Notes: generated from the letters alone by a model not told the origin. A stretch of 57,361 nucleotides of DNA from Thermoanaerobacter thermocopriae JCM 7501 (GCF_001310975.1 NZ_BAZY01000012.1:1-57361), one strand, 5' to 3'; counted from the stretch's first letter, positions 33,130 through 42,415 are shown. Translations and numbers: made by a program.

Positions 33130-33174
33130 ATTTTACACTATTTTAGAAATAATTTCTACTATACTTTTGTATAG
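33130..33174 (-). promoter_or_regulatory. Promoter F of the exporter operon with a perfect CTATAC palindrome
   Basis: -10 TAAAAT (33130-33135), 17-bp spacer, -35 TAGAAA (33153-33158), then the perfect palindrome CTATACTTTTGTATAG (33159-33174) abutting the -35. A second, imperfect half (AAAAAGTATAG) lies near 33284-33294. There is no regulator gene next to this promoter. The same geometry as promoters A-C argues for co-regulation with the RiPP loci. Confidence 0.8.
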
Positions 33175-33394
33175 TGCAGTAGCTTTTTTATAGGCAATAG
33201 AAGGTCTATCTCTTTACACAATCTATAAACTTTCTTTTTATTAATTTTTTATAGCCATAAAAAGGACTTTTTTCAGCTATGTCAAAAAGTATAGTTTTAT
33301 ATTATCGCAAAGATATTGTCCATACATTGTTCTTGAAAAACTATGTATCCATTGCTCTCTTTTTGAAATACTACCTCATACTATTTTCATTTCA

Positions 33395-34564
33395 TCATTC
33401 CTTATGTTTTTCTAAATCGCATTTAACAAAATCATTGAGTTTCTTTTTGAGTACTATACATGATAAGCAAAAATTATTCAGGATACAATCATCACATGTT
33501 GGGTTTCCCAAAGATCTGTCCTCCCAAACTTTTTCCAATTTAATTATCAGTTGAGAAACTTTTGTATCTTGTTTAAGAGGACCAAAATTATATTCAGAGT
33601 GGTTATAAAAAGCTACACATGGATAGATATATCCTTCTGGAGATACGTACATTTTAAATTGGAGGCATTTGTTAGGTTTCATGAAGGAATTGTTAATAGT
33701 TGGTTTTATAATATTATTTTGAATTGAATACAACGTATTTTTATATGGGAAATTCCAAATAATAGATTTGTTATCTATCTGGCCTAAAATACTTTCATTT
33801 GGGAGATTAAGCACAACGTTAAAAGGTATATTATATTGCTTTAGCAAATGCATTTTAGAGCTAATCTTGCTGTTATATTCAATATTATTGCTAACAATTT
33901 GAAGTAGAATCTGCAGTTGATATTTGCTCAAGATAGAAATTTTTCTTCACTTAATAACATTCCATTCGTGATGAGTGAAAAATTAAATTTATATTCAGAA
34001 GCAATGTTCATAAATTTTAATAACTCATCAAATTTTATCAATGGATCTCCTCCTATGATAAAAATCTGATTACAACCATGTTTAGTTAATTCAAAAAGAA
34101 AATTTCTGATTATATTTTTATTCAGCAAGTGATCTGGAATATTTAAAAATGACAATTTTGCACAACTTATACACGGAAATAATCTGGGTTTTTCACATAT
34201 CTCACAGTCAAGCGAACAAGTAGAAGCTAAATTTATATATACTGCTTTTATCTCTGAAATGTTGTCAAAATCAATTGGCACAGAAGTACCTGCAATCCAT
34301 TCATCATGAAAATATTCAACATGAGGTTTTTCTGTAAATCTTATAAGTCTATTAGATATAAGAAAATTTAAAACTTTTTCCCACTTGTCTTTATATATCT
34401 TTTCCATTTCATTACATCCAAAATTTTCTAAAGCTTTTTTTTAAAACCTCTATATTTTCCTTTTCTACTATAAAGATCCTAGAATTTAGAAAATCTAGAA
34501 TTAAACCTATATCTCTGTTATGAATAAATTTCACTCCATAACCCAAACTAATATATTGTTTCAT
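33395..34564 (-). CDS. Radical SAM/SPASM-type protein of locus 3 (second enzyme), two frameshifts
   Basis: The start is set at ATG 34564, which has GGGAGGT upstream; the later ATG at 34407 has none. A shift in the A8 run near 34440 joins MKQYISLGYGVKFIHNRDIG to ALENFGCNEMEKIYKDKW. The radical SAM motif CSLDCEIC follows, with a further close pair CISC eight residues on, and IFIIGGDPLIKFDELL. A second shift near 33930 leads to the SPASM part: CLQFKMYVSPEGYIYPC and CDDCILNNFCLSCIV. Total about 388 residues. It is the last gene of locus 3. The GGDP instead of GGEP motif and the extra Cys pair are unusual. Confidence 0.8.
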
Positions 34565-34638
34565 ATGCTTACCTCCCATGGAAAATTATAATTAGCAATT
34601 GAAGCAAAATACTTTTTGAAATAATAAACTATTTTAAG

Positions 34639-34710
34639 CTAAAATCTCTCCCATGAAATTGGATAAAATCCATAGATCACATTATACATGCTTCTTATAA
34701 ACCTTTCCAT
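34639..34710 (-). CDS. Very small frame between the two locus 3 maturases
   Basis: A 23-codon frame with AGGGGG 5 bases before ATG 34710. It ends in the aromatic-rich tail YGFYPISWERF. It lacks Cys. Its place between two rSAM genes would fit a small substrate or accessory peptide, but size and spacing also allow chance. Low confidence. Confidence 0.25.
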   Translation of the reverse strand: MERFIRSMYNVIYGFYPISWERF

Positions 34711-35019
34711 TGTTCCCCCTTACAATATTGGGTTCAAAAGGTAACAAACAGAATTTTATTTGGGTTACTAAACTCAAAAAGATAGCCCTAATGCAAAAGA
34801 AAAGTCAGTAGAAAACAACGAATCTTCTCGTTCCACATTGATAGAAAGCACCATTATAGCCTGAAAATGTCCAATTTTGAGTTAAATAACTCACTTTCAT
34901 AAACGTCTTTAACTTTCAAAGACCGAAATCTAGAAATATCCCGAAGCCTTTGATTCAAAGTTTCTTTTTCACCGAATCTTTTGATTCAAAATTCCTAGCT
35001 TTGAAAAGGATCCTGGAAA
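34711..35019. other. Segment without clear genes, with a short direct repeat
   Basis: CTTTGATTCAAAGTTTC near 34948 and TTTTGATTCAAAATTCC near 34978 form an imperfect direct repeat containing the dyad TTTGATTCAAA. A 31-codon frame (34805-34900) has no ribosome binding site. Nothing else is seen. Confidence 0.3.
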
Positions 35020-36516
35020 TTAATAACAATATAAATCTTCATGATGAAAATTAGCATTCTTATTCCTTGAATATTTATTCTTGAAATAGTTTGGATTATG
35101 TATAAGTACCTCGATCAAATCTTTCAATGCCTCTTTCGTAGATTTTATTCTACTTTCACAAAAACCTTTCGGTATTTCAAAATATCCATTCGCAGCAAAT
35201 GTGGCATAACATGTTCCACATATCCTACTAATTGGGCAATTTCTACATTTTGACAAAACTTCCTCGTTATATTTTTCTATTATTTCGGATATTTTTCCCA
35301 AATCCAAACCATCGTAGACATCTCCTATAAAGAAGTTGAAATTTATCTTTTCGCAGATGTGAAGTCTTCCTTGCGTATCCACATATAATTTATCTCCTGG
35401 AATACAACTACCTGTAAATGAGTCAAAGAAAACATTGTTAGCATAAAACTTAAATCTATTGTACAGCGAGAAAAAAAAACGTCCCAAACATTAAATCAGA
35501 ATAGCGAGATGGCTTTTTATTAGATTTAATATCTTCTATATATTGTTTCTGTTTATTGGAATAATTTTTTATGAAATCATTTTTCTCTTCAATACTAAAA
35601 CGTTGATAATAAGATGAAAACAATGGTTCAACCATGCTAACTCTTATAAGTGGTGGTAAATACTCATTTTCAAAAAAATTTCTGCCTTAGTAATATCAGT
35701 ATAAAAATCATAACATGACAATAAATTTAAATTTTCCCATAAAGAAGGGTATAACTTATTTACTTTCACTAAATTTGCATATATTAAATCGAAAGTTCCT
35801 TTATTGTTAGGAAAAATTCTATTTCTATCATGTTCTTCTTTAGGGCCATCTAAGCTTATTGATATATAAAAATCTTTTATATTGTTTATATATCGAAGAG
35901 TTTTATCTGACAATAATGTACCATTTGTTGTCATATTAAACATGGGATTATAAGTTCTATATTTGCTCAGTATATATTCAACTATATTTTTAATAATTTC
36001 GAATTCAAGTAATGGTTCACCTCCATAAAAAGTAAAAATAGGACGTCTTTTGGGATAGTAATCATAAACTTTTTTAAAATAATGCATATATAAATCTATT
36101 GCTTTTTTTGCAATTTCAAATGTTATTGCTTTATCACTATAACTATGATGGTATGGGTAATGATCAGAGTATATACAATATTTGCAACGTAAATTACATT
36201 GCTCAGTTATATTGAATATTAATTGTTTCATTCCATAAGTTTCTATATGTTTTTCAATATCCTTTACAGTATATTTTTTTCTACTCTGGATACTAATTGA
36301 CTTTTGCATCCCAATATATTTTTTAAAAAAGAAATCATAATATTCCAAATTATAGTTGTTATAAATCTTGTTTTCTGAAAACCCATCTTTTCTAATTTCA
36401 TTTAGTAACATTAAAAATGAGTTATCTATATTAAAAATGAGACCAGTGTCATTATCATAGATATAGGTATCTTTGTTATCTCTTTCAAAAACAAAGACAT
36501 TATTCATCTTTTTCAA
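35020..36516 (-). CDS. Radical SAM/SPASM peptide maturase of locus 3, frameshifted
   Basis: About 495 residues after repair. An RRE-like N-terminal part (residues 1-90; DTYIYDNDTGLIFNIDNSFL) precedes the cluster motif CNLRCKYC (Cys107, Cys111, Cys114) and FTFYGGEPLLEFEI. Frame changes near 35685 and 35487 split it; the SPASM end (from 35020) has CIPGDKLYVDTQGRLHICEK, CRNCPISRICGTCYATF and a last Cys in IPKGFCESR. It overlaps the ABC exporter gene by 17 bases. This architecture matches enzymes that form sactionine or ranthionine bonds; the substrates are probably the twin precursors at 38280-38635. Confidence 0.88.
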
Positions 36517-38176
36517 CCTCCTTACAATGATTTGCCATCAAATGCATAATTTTATTACATACATCATCAAAATAGTCAGAGTGATCTATTATTATACATA
36601 TCTTGTCATTCAGTTCTTCTTTTATAAACTTCTTGATCAATTCTCTTGTATCTTTATCCAAATGTGCCGTCGCTTCATCAAATATGAAGACATCAGAATC
36701 GGATTTCATAATAGCACGAGCTATTGCTAATTTCTGTATTTGACCACCGGAGAGTTTCACCCCATTTTCTCCCACCAAAGTTTGATCCTTCAAAGGCAAA
36801 CTCTCTACAAAATCTTTCAATCCCGATTTGTTCAAGGCCATTTTATATTTTTCATCATTGACATTACCTACTATTTTTATGTTGTTCTCGATTGTATCGT
36901 TAAATAAGAAAATCTTCTGTGACACTATTGAAACTTGGGTTCTTAGAGATTTTTTTGATAGCTTGTTCAACTCCAGTCCATTTATCAAGATTTCCCCCTC
37001 GTAATTTTCATAAAATCCTAAAAGTAATCTTATTACCGTTGACTTCCCACTGCCGTTCGGTCCTTTTAAAAGTACTTTATCTCCTTTTTCTGCCTTTAAA
37101 TTGAAATTTCTTAAAACGTACTCCTTCCCATCGGGGTAACAGAATCTCACTTTTCTCATTTCTATTTCACTTATCTTATCTATTTTTATATTGTCAGACC
37201 TTTCATCTTCTTCAGGATATCTCATAAAGAAATCTCTGATCCTTTCTAAAGCCACAAACGCTGGTTTGAAAGTATACATGCTTAAGCTCCAATTAACCAC
37301 AGGTGCATACAGTTTTCCAAAATATCCGGTAAAAGCCATATAAGTCCCTATAGATATACTTTCTTGAATAACTGACTGTCCTCCCAAATAAAGCAAAAGA
37401 ACACTTACAAGGGAAGAAAGAAGCATGATCGCTTCAGAGCCAAACGACAACAAAATGCCGTATTTTATCGATGATTTCACGTATTCCTTGGTAACTTCAT
37501 TTATATTCTGTGCTTCTTTCTCCTCTAAAGCCATCCTTTTTATCTCTTCTGCTCCACTTATGGATTGTTGGAATTTTCCGTGAAAAATAGCTCCTTTCTC
37601 CATTGTTTCGCTAGTAACTTTGGCAAAGGCTGATTCAAAAGTTCTCGAAACTAAATAGAAAATGGGTATTACTAGAATCAACAACAGAGTCAATCTCACG
37701 TTCAGAGAAAACATAATCACCATAGCACCTATGAATTCAAAAATACTGAGGATTAACTTGAAACTCTGTAAAGAAAACAATGAACTCAAAGAATCAGCCT
37801 CTTTGAACCTCGAAACAATGTATCCACTTTCGCTGTTTGAGAAAAACTCTAGTGGTAGTTTCAAAATGCGATTTGTTAAATCTTTTTTTATGTCAAAGAG
37901 TGTATTCTGACTGAGAAGTGTAAAAAGTGCCGAACTTAAGTAGTTTAAAAAACTCTTCAATATGTACACCCCAATAAGTACTAAGACATATTTGGTCAAT
38001 AAATTTAGATTTCTATTCATTACCCCTTCATCGAAAGCAAGTTTGGTAAGATAAGGTGGTAAAAGAGAAATCAACGATAACGCTACTAAAAAAGTAAAAG
38101 ATAGAATAAAGAGTTTTATTTTAGGCTTTACATATTTAAAGACAAGATGCAGTAGTTCCAGTTCTTTTGCCTTCAT
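36500..38176 (-). CDS. ABC exporter with fused membrane and ATPase domains (locus 3)
   Basis: An intact 558-residue half-transporter: six helices in the first 300 residues, then Walker A GPNGSGKST, signature KLSGGQIQKLAIARAI and Walker B VFIFDEATAHLD; the switch region reads IIDHSD. There is no N-terminal C39 peptidase domain, so leader cleavage must be done elsewhere. It is placed between the precursors and the main maturase, overlapping the latter, and most likely exports the finished peptides as a homodimer. Confidence 0.93.
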   Translation of the reverse strand: MKAKELELLHLVFKYVKPKIKLFILSFTFLVALSLISLLPPYLTKLAFDEGVMNRNLNLLTKYVLVLIGVYILKSFLNYLSSALFTLLSQNTLFDIKKDLTNRILKLPLEFFSNSESGYIVSRFKEADSLSSLFSLQSFKLILSIFEFIGAMVIMFSLNVRLTLLLILVIPIFYLVSRTFESAFAKVTSETMEKGAIFHGKFQQSISGAEEIKRMALEEKEAQNINEVTKEYVKSSIKYGILLSFGSEAIMLLSSLVSVLLLYLGGQSVIQESISIGTYMAFTGYFGKLYAPVVNWSLSMYTFKPAFVALERIRDFFMRYPEEDERSDNIKIDKISEIEMRKVRFCYPDGKEYVLRNFNLKAEKGDKVLLKGPNGSGKSTVIRLLLGFYENYEGEILINGLELNKLSKKSLRTQVSIVSQKIFLFNDTIENNIKIVGNVNDEKYKMALNKSGLKDFVESLPLKDQTLVGENGVKLSGGQIQKLAIARAIMKSDSDVFIFDEATAHLDKDTRELIKKFIKEELNDKICIIIDHSDYFDDVCNKIMHLMANHCKEVEKDE

Positions 38177-38202
38177 GCTCTTTTAACACTCCTTTCAAAA
38201 GA

Positions 38203-38246
38203 GGAAGGGGAGAAATTATTTAACTATTACTCCCTACTCCCCTTCC
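38203..38246 (-). promoter_or_regulatory. Hairpin following the twin precursors of locus 3
   Basis: GGAAGGGGAG (38203-38212) is the exact inverse of CTCCCCTTCC (38237-38246), with a 24-base loop. It begins 33 bases after the second precursor's stop codon and ends close to the ABC exporter start. No U-tract follows, so RNA stabilisation, processing or attenuation is more likely than termination. Confidence 0.65.
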
Positions 38247-38279
38247 AAAACTTAACAGTAATTAACATTAAACTCATAA

Positions 38280-38444
38280 TTAAACAAAAGAAGCAGCAGC
38301 TAAACTGGTCTTAAATCCTGCAGTACTCCCTACTGCATCAGCTATAGGTACTGGTCCATCCGAGATACATACACTACACACGGCTGCACATCCTAAACCA
38401 CAAACTATCCAACATCCCATACCTTCTGGAGATATTTCTTTCAC
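38280..38444 (-). CDS. Subtilosin-like RiPP precursor, second copy of locus 3
   Basis: A 54-residue peptide starting at GTG 38444, 6 bases after GGAGGTG. Five cysteines sit at residues 11, 15, 19, 23 and 26 (CWIVCGLGCAAVCSVC), followed by the tail ISDGPVPIADAVG and an Ala/Ser-rich hydrophobic end. The stretch C-x-x-DGPxP and the hydrophobic tail recall subtilosin A (CLVDGPIP). The C-terminal 15 residues before position 40 are nearly identical to the other copy, while the Cys spacing differs. No signal peptide is present. Confidence 0.8.
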   Translation of the reverse strand: MKEISPEGMGCWIVCGLGCAAVCSVCISDGPVPIADAVGSTAGFKTSLAAASFV

Positions 38445-38470
38445 AATATTCACCTCCATTTTTCAATAAC

Positions 38471-38635
38471 CTAAACCTTACTTGCAGCAGCAAAAATAGC
38501 TCTTGCAGCAGAAGTAAGCCCTACAGCATCAGCAATTGGAACAGGTCCATCTGAGACACATACTAAACATGGTAGTATACAACCAGAACAAACAACGCAC
38601 TTTAGTCCTTCAGGTTCAGCGTAAAGTTCCGTCAT
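38471..38635 (-). CDS. Subtilosin-like RiPP precursor, first copy of locus 3
   Basis: A 54-residue peptide from ATG 38635, with AAGGAGGG upstream. After a short leader (MTELYAEPEGLK) come five cysteines at residues 13, 16, 19, 23 and 26 (CVVCSGCILPCLVC). The shared motif VSDGPVPIADAVG follows, then an Ala-rich tail (LTSAARAIFAAASKV). It is the first gene after promoter C. Sister peptide downstream has the same length, so the pair may form a two-component product or simply a duplication. The call as a sactipeptide/ranthipeptide is inferred from Cys pattern and neighbouring rSAM genes. Confidence 0.82.
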   Translation of the reverse strand: MTELYAEPEGLKCVVCSGCILPCLVCVSDGPVPIADAVGLTSAARAIFAAASKV

Positions 38636-38842
38636 ATTATCCCTCCTTTCTTTCTGATTTTTTAGATTATTTTAAAAAAATATAAATTATACCTTTTTAT
38701 AATAATTTTTCCATTTTTAACGACTCTTTATATGGACTATCATCGTTTACTTTCTAATACGATTTCTTTTGCTTATCTCACGGAATTAATATTAATTGAT
38801 TAGAAATAAAGCTGTAACATATTGAAATTTCTCTTCATTTTT

Positions 38843-38926
38843 ATTTTACAATCCATTTTTTCCAATGTCTACTATATCTTTGTATAGTTTTGGCGAAAAA
38901 AATAAAAAAACTATACAAAAGTATAG
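38843..38926 (-). promoter_or_regulatory. Promoter C of locus 3 with two CTATAC-type palindromes
   Basis: -10 TAAAAT (38843-38848), 17-bp spacer, -35 TAGACA (38866-38871), proximal box CTATACAAAGATATAG abutting the -35 (38872-38887), perfect distal box CTATACTTTTGTATAG (38911-38926), 7 bp from the stop of the intact regulator R3. It differs from promoters A and B only by one extra base between the boxes. Confidence 0.87.
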
Positions 38927-38933
38927 TCCAAAT

Positions 38934-39704
38934 TTAATCTATCAAATTAAGCCTAATGGCTTTTGCAATAGCTTGTTGAAAGTTCTTTACACGTAATTTT
39001 CTAACAATTTCTTTCTTATGATACTTTATAGTCTCAGGTTTTATCCCCAATTCCCTTGAAATAGCCATTTCTTTATATCCATTTGCACACAATTTTATTA
39101 TTTCAATCTGTTTATTTGTCAATTCTTCTAAATTTTCCTGTCTAACTTCTTCTCGCTTGTATTCATCAACAATTCTATATGCCAGTAATTCTATAAGAAC
39201 CAGCATTTCTTCTGCCATTTCATGTCCTATAATTGAGATGTCCAGATACCCTATCACTTCATTGTCCACGTTAAGAGGCATAGCTATGCAATACCATCTT
39301 TTAAAAATATCACAATAGTGCTCTTCCGGTTTTAAATAAACTGTATCTTTTAATTTCATTGCCAATGAAATGGCATTTGTACCACAGCTTTCTTCTTTAA
39401 AAGAAGTACCTTCCCTAATGCCTAAATTATCTATGTTTTTGTATACCCTTTTATCGTAGATAATATCTAAAAGATACCCTTCAATATCTACCAACAAAAA
39501 AATATATTTCTTTTTTTTGAATTGGTTGTATGCTCTATTAACACATTTTCTAAAAGCATTAATAAGTCTTTTATTATTTTTAAGTGTTATTCGCAATTCT
39601 TCTTCCTTTAAAAATATCAACGGAGCAGCTATTGACTTTGTAAGCCCTATCCCTAAACACTTTTTCTGAGAAAAAAGTATTTCATTAGATTTTGAATCTC
39701 CCAT
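38934..39704 (-). CDS. Intact GAF/LuxR-type transcriptional regulator R3
   Basis: A 256-residue regulator. The middle part has the GAF pattern of AcoR/DhaR-type activators: GTSFKEESCGTNAISLAMK, then PEEHYCDIFKRWYCIAMPLN. The C-terminal LuxR/GerE HTH reads LTNKQIEIIKLCANGYKEMA and GIKPETIKYHKKEIVRKLRV. No receiver domain or sigma-54 AAA+ module is present, so it probably binds a ligand directly and activates sigma-A promoters. It is the only undamaged copy in the window, transcribed towards promoter C. It is the best candidate controller of promoters A, B, C and F. Confidence 0.88.
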   Translation of the reverse strand: MGDSKSNEILFSQKKCLGIGLTKSIAAPLIFLKEEELRITLKNNKRLINAFRKCVNRAYNQFKKKKYIFLLVDIEGYLLDIIYDKRVYKNIDNLGIREGTSFKEESCGTNAISLAMKLKDTVYLKPEEHYCDIFKRWYCIAMPLNVDNEVIGYLDISIIGHEMAEEMLVLIELLAYRIVDEYKREEVRQENLEELTNKQIEIIKLCANGYKEMAISRELGIKPETIKYHKKEIVRKLRVKNFQQAIAKAIRLNLID

Positions 39705-39717
39705 AAAAATACACCTC

Positions 39718-39838
39718 TTACGCCTCTTTTTTTATAGTTTCAATCTCTTCTATCAAGTCTTTTCCGTTTATATTTGCTGCACCGCCGGTGGCTTAACATC
39801 GTCGCCAGTATCACCGCAATTAATCGTTCCTTCCTCAC
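39718..39838 (-). CDS. Small frame with signal-like start, one frameshift
   Basis: GTG 39838 overlaps the ABC permease stop (GTGA). The frame reads RKERLIAVILATMLS, a basic and hydrophobic signal-like start; a one-base shift then gives GGAANINGKDLIEEIETIKK and a stop at 39718, just before regulator R3. It could be a short exported peptide or the remains of a longer gene. No family recognised. Confidence 0.35.
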
Positions 39839-41427
39839 TTCAGCTCCAACCTCTCAAATATATAATTTGCAAAGAGCAAAAACATTCCCGCTTCTAAAAG
39901 CATTATTATAGAAGCTGATAAAATGCCTATTCCCATACTTTTTGTCGCAATACCCAAAGGAATGGAAACTAATCCTACAGGTATAAGCACAAATAATAAT
40001 CCAAACAACCTAAAAAAAGGTATTGCTATTTTAAGGTCTTCTTTTGATGGCATAAAAATAAGCAAAAAAGCGTAGGAAAAATTCTGTAAAACCGAAAGAC
40101 TTATTATAAACAGTATAGCTGCAATAGTATTAAGCAAGCCGGGTTTTATAAAAATTGAAGCAGGTACTATAAGAAGTATCGCTGTTATAAACGATTTTAA
40201 AAGAGGTACAAAGTTTACTGCAATAAGCTTTTCTATGCCTTCTCCCGGAATTATGTAAATGTACATTCTATTTAATTCTGCCCCTATTGCTGAGACCATA
40301 CTCAAAAGCCAAGCCATATAAGCGTACATAAAAGCCAAAACAAATATTATAGTGCTATCATTTTTAGGAAGAAAATATCCAAAAGCAATTGAAATTACAA
40401 GCAAAAAGAGGTTATAAAAATTAAAATATATAGAGCCTATCTGTCTTTTATTTTCTACCATTTTAAGCCATATAAAAGCCCATGGACCTTTTGGTGAAAA
40501 TTTCACTTCTACTTTTCTTTTTTTCTTTTTTATATTTTCTTCCGTACCTGACAAGTCACCTTTATCGGCCTTTTCTCTTATCTTTCTTATCTTTTCATTG
40601 TAAGTGACAACTTCCTCATAATAGTCTGTCGCAAAATAAAGTCCTATAAATACAAGCAAACCTATTGTTACAAATTGTAAAATTATCTGTATTATTGCGT
40701 TGTGAGAATTACCAGTAAAATATGAAAGTATAAGTCCTTTTGAAGGTCCTATAATAGGAACATAATCCCATCCTTTTAAGTCAAAATATTCAATAAAACC
40801 ATAAATGTTTTGCTCTTTATAGGCAAAATACACTGCAGAACCGAGAAGCAAGACTAATACACTCCATAAAATGTATTTTATTATCTCTTTTGCATTAAAC
40901 TTCATTGAAATGGAGTAAAATAAAAAGCTTAAAGGACTAAGTGCAAGATAAAAAGTAAATACTCCGAGGTATCCCCAAATTAAGTTCTGTGAATATTTGA
41001 AAATTTCCATTGTAACACTTAAAAAAGGCAGATATATGATAAATAGAACAGCAATAAATAAATTTTTAAAAATGCTCCTTACCATGTACCAGAAAAATAT
41101 CATTCTTTCTCTTATCGGGGAAGACAACAAAAAAGCTGTATCTCCTGGGCTCAATATAATTCCCGGCTGTCTTAAGGAGGTAAATAAAGAAGCAAAAACT
41201 CCCAAAAGCATGACCGCTATCAAAACTGCATTAAAAACTTCAAATTTTATCGTACTTATTTCATTGAATGTCTTTCCCCTGTTTGTTATCACGGGTATTA
41301 AAATGAATACATACCAGATAAATTGAAGAAGATATATAAATATTCTTTTGGGGTTTTTGATTATATCCTTCACAAAATTTTTAAATCTTAATAAGTCCAA
41401 TGTAAGCAAAGCCTTTATTTCTGTCAT
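39835..41427 (-). CDS. Large ABC-2-type permease (about 12 helices)
   Basis: An intact 530-residue protein with alternating hydrophobic segments throughout and a charged cytoplasmic loop near residue 280-310 (ENIKKKKRKVEVKF). It resembles the long putative ABC exporter permeases seen next to CcmA-type ATPases in clostridia. It overlaps the ATPase gene by 4 bases. No precursor or maturase lies in this operon, so it is not part of a RiPP locus by gene content. Confidence 0.85.
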   Translation of the reverse strand: MTEIKALLTLDLLRFKNFVKDIIKNPKRIFIYLLQFIWYVFILIPVITNRGKTFNEISTIKFEVFNAVLIAVMLLGVFASLFTSLRQPGIILSPGDTAFLLSSPIRERMIFFWYMVRSIFKNLFIAVLFIIYLPFLSVTMEIFKYSQNLIWGYLGVFTFYLALSPLSFLFYSISMKFNAKEIIKYILWSVLVLLLGSAVYFAYKEQNIYGFIEYFDLKGWDYVPIIGPSKGLILSYFTGNSHNAIIQIILQFVTIGLLVFIGLYFATDYYEEVVTYNEKIRKIREKADKGDLSGTEENIKKKKRKVEVKFSPKGPWAFIWLKMVENKRQIGSIYFNFYNLFLLVISIAFGYFLPKNDSTIIFVLAFMYAYMAWLLSMVSAIGAELNRMYIYIIPGEGIEKLIAVNFVPLLKSFITAILLIVPASIFIKPGLLNTIAAILFIISLSVLQNFSYAFLLIFMPSKEDLKIAIPFFRLFGLLFVLIPVGLVSIPLGIATKSMGIGILSASIIMLLEAGMFLLFANYIFERLELK

Positions 41428-42137
41428 TTTGTCACCTCCAAAAAGAGGTCTTCTAATGTGCCATTAGGTCCTGCTTTTTCCATAACCTCTTCAAGAGTAC
41501 CTTCATAGATGAGCTTTCCCGCTTTTAAAATAAGCACTCTGTCTCCAAGATTTTGAACTGAATCTAGCATGTGTGTACTCAAAAGAACAGATTTGCCTTC
41601 TTTTTTAAGTTCGCGTATGGTATCTTTAAGCTCTCTAATCGCCTTAGGGTCAAGCCCTACAAAGGGTTCATCAAAAAGCATTACCTCAGGTTTGTGCAAA
41701 AGGCCGCAAATAACCATCACCTTTTGCCTCATGCCTTTTGACAGATTTGCCCCTAATTCATCTTTTTTATCCAAAAGGTCATAGGCTTCAAGATATCTCA
41801 AAGCCTCTTTTTCCCAATTGTCAAGGTTGTAAGCAAGAGCAATAAACTTCATATGCTCCCAAACTGTAAGCATTGGGTATATGTCAGGAATTTCAGGTAT
41901 GTAGGAAAGCTTTTTTCGCGCCTCTTTGTCTTTATAGTCATAACCGCATACCTTTATCTCTCCCTCTGTCTTCCTCAAAAGTCCCATTATAGTCTTTAAA
42001 GTAGTACTTTTACCTGCCCCGTTTGGACCAATAAGACCCACGACTTCACCGGGATAAAGTTCAAAAGTAATGCCATCAACCGCTTTTATTTTGCCGTAAT
42101 ACTTTTTTAAATTTTTAATAGACAATACGCTATTCAT
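41424..42137 (-). CDS. ABC transporter ATPase, CcmA type
   Basis: An intact 237-residue ATPase with Walker A GPNGAGKST (about residues 36-44), signature NLSKGMRQKVMVICGL, Walker B VMLFDEPFVGLDP and switch His in LLSTHMLDSVQNLG. It works with the 530-residue permease encoded next. It starts 15 bases after the lipoprotein-like frame. Confidence 0.93.
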   Translation of the reverse strand: MNSVLSIKNLKKYYGKIKAVDGITFELYPGEVVGLIGPNGAGKSTTLKTIMGLLRKTEGEIKVCGYDYKDKEARKKLSYIPEIPDIYPMLTVWEHMKFIALAYNLDNWEKEALRYLEAYDLLDKKDELGANLSKGMRQKVMVICGLLHKPEVMLFDEPFVGLDPKAIRELKDTIRELKKEGKSVLLSTHMLDSVQNLGDRVLILKAGKLIYEGTLEEVMEKAGPNGTLEDLFLEVTK

Positions 42138-42151
42138 CGTAACCCTCCATT

Positions 42152-42415
42152 TTAGTGTGAATTTTTAACTGTTGTGGTAACAGTATTCAGTTGTGTTGAG
42201 TCAATCTTTGTGATAGACGATATCTCATAAGTTTCTGTACTCTGAGATTTTTCAATTGTAAATTCAACTGTACCGATTGGCTTATCATTTTCAAAAATAT
42301 CATACGTTAATCTCTGATAATCTCCCCACGGAATCTTATCAATCTCCATAGATTCTGCATTCTGTGAACAGCCTGCAAGAATTATTAACAAAAAGCTTCA
42401 ATAAACATATGATAA
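42152..42415 (-). CDS. Small putative lipoprotein, N-terminus frameshifted
   Basis: The main frame reads LLIILAGCSQNAESMEIDKI, a lipobox (LAGC) after a hydrophobic stretch, then about 65 residues of beta-rich sequence ending in TTTVKNSH. The start is unclear: an ATG near 42408 is one frame off, suggesting a lost base. The protein would be attached to the outer face of the membrane. The precise family is unknown; it may be the truncated start of a larger lipoprotein. Confidence 0.5.

Noticed and set aside
34805-34900. 31-codon minus-strand frame with a Cys (tail YNGAFYQCGTRRFVVFY) as another precursor
   Set aside because: No ribosome binding site, no hairpin after it, and it lies in an area of decayed sequence.
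38934-39704. Sigma-54 dependent activator
   Set aside because: Although the GAF part is AcoR-like, there is no AAA+ domain and the promoters are of the -35/-10 type.
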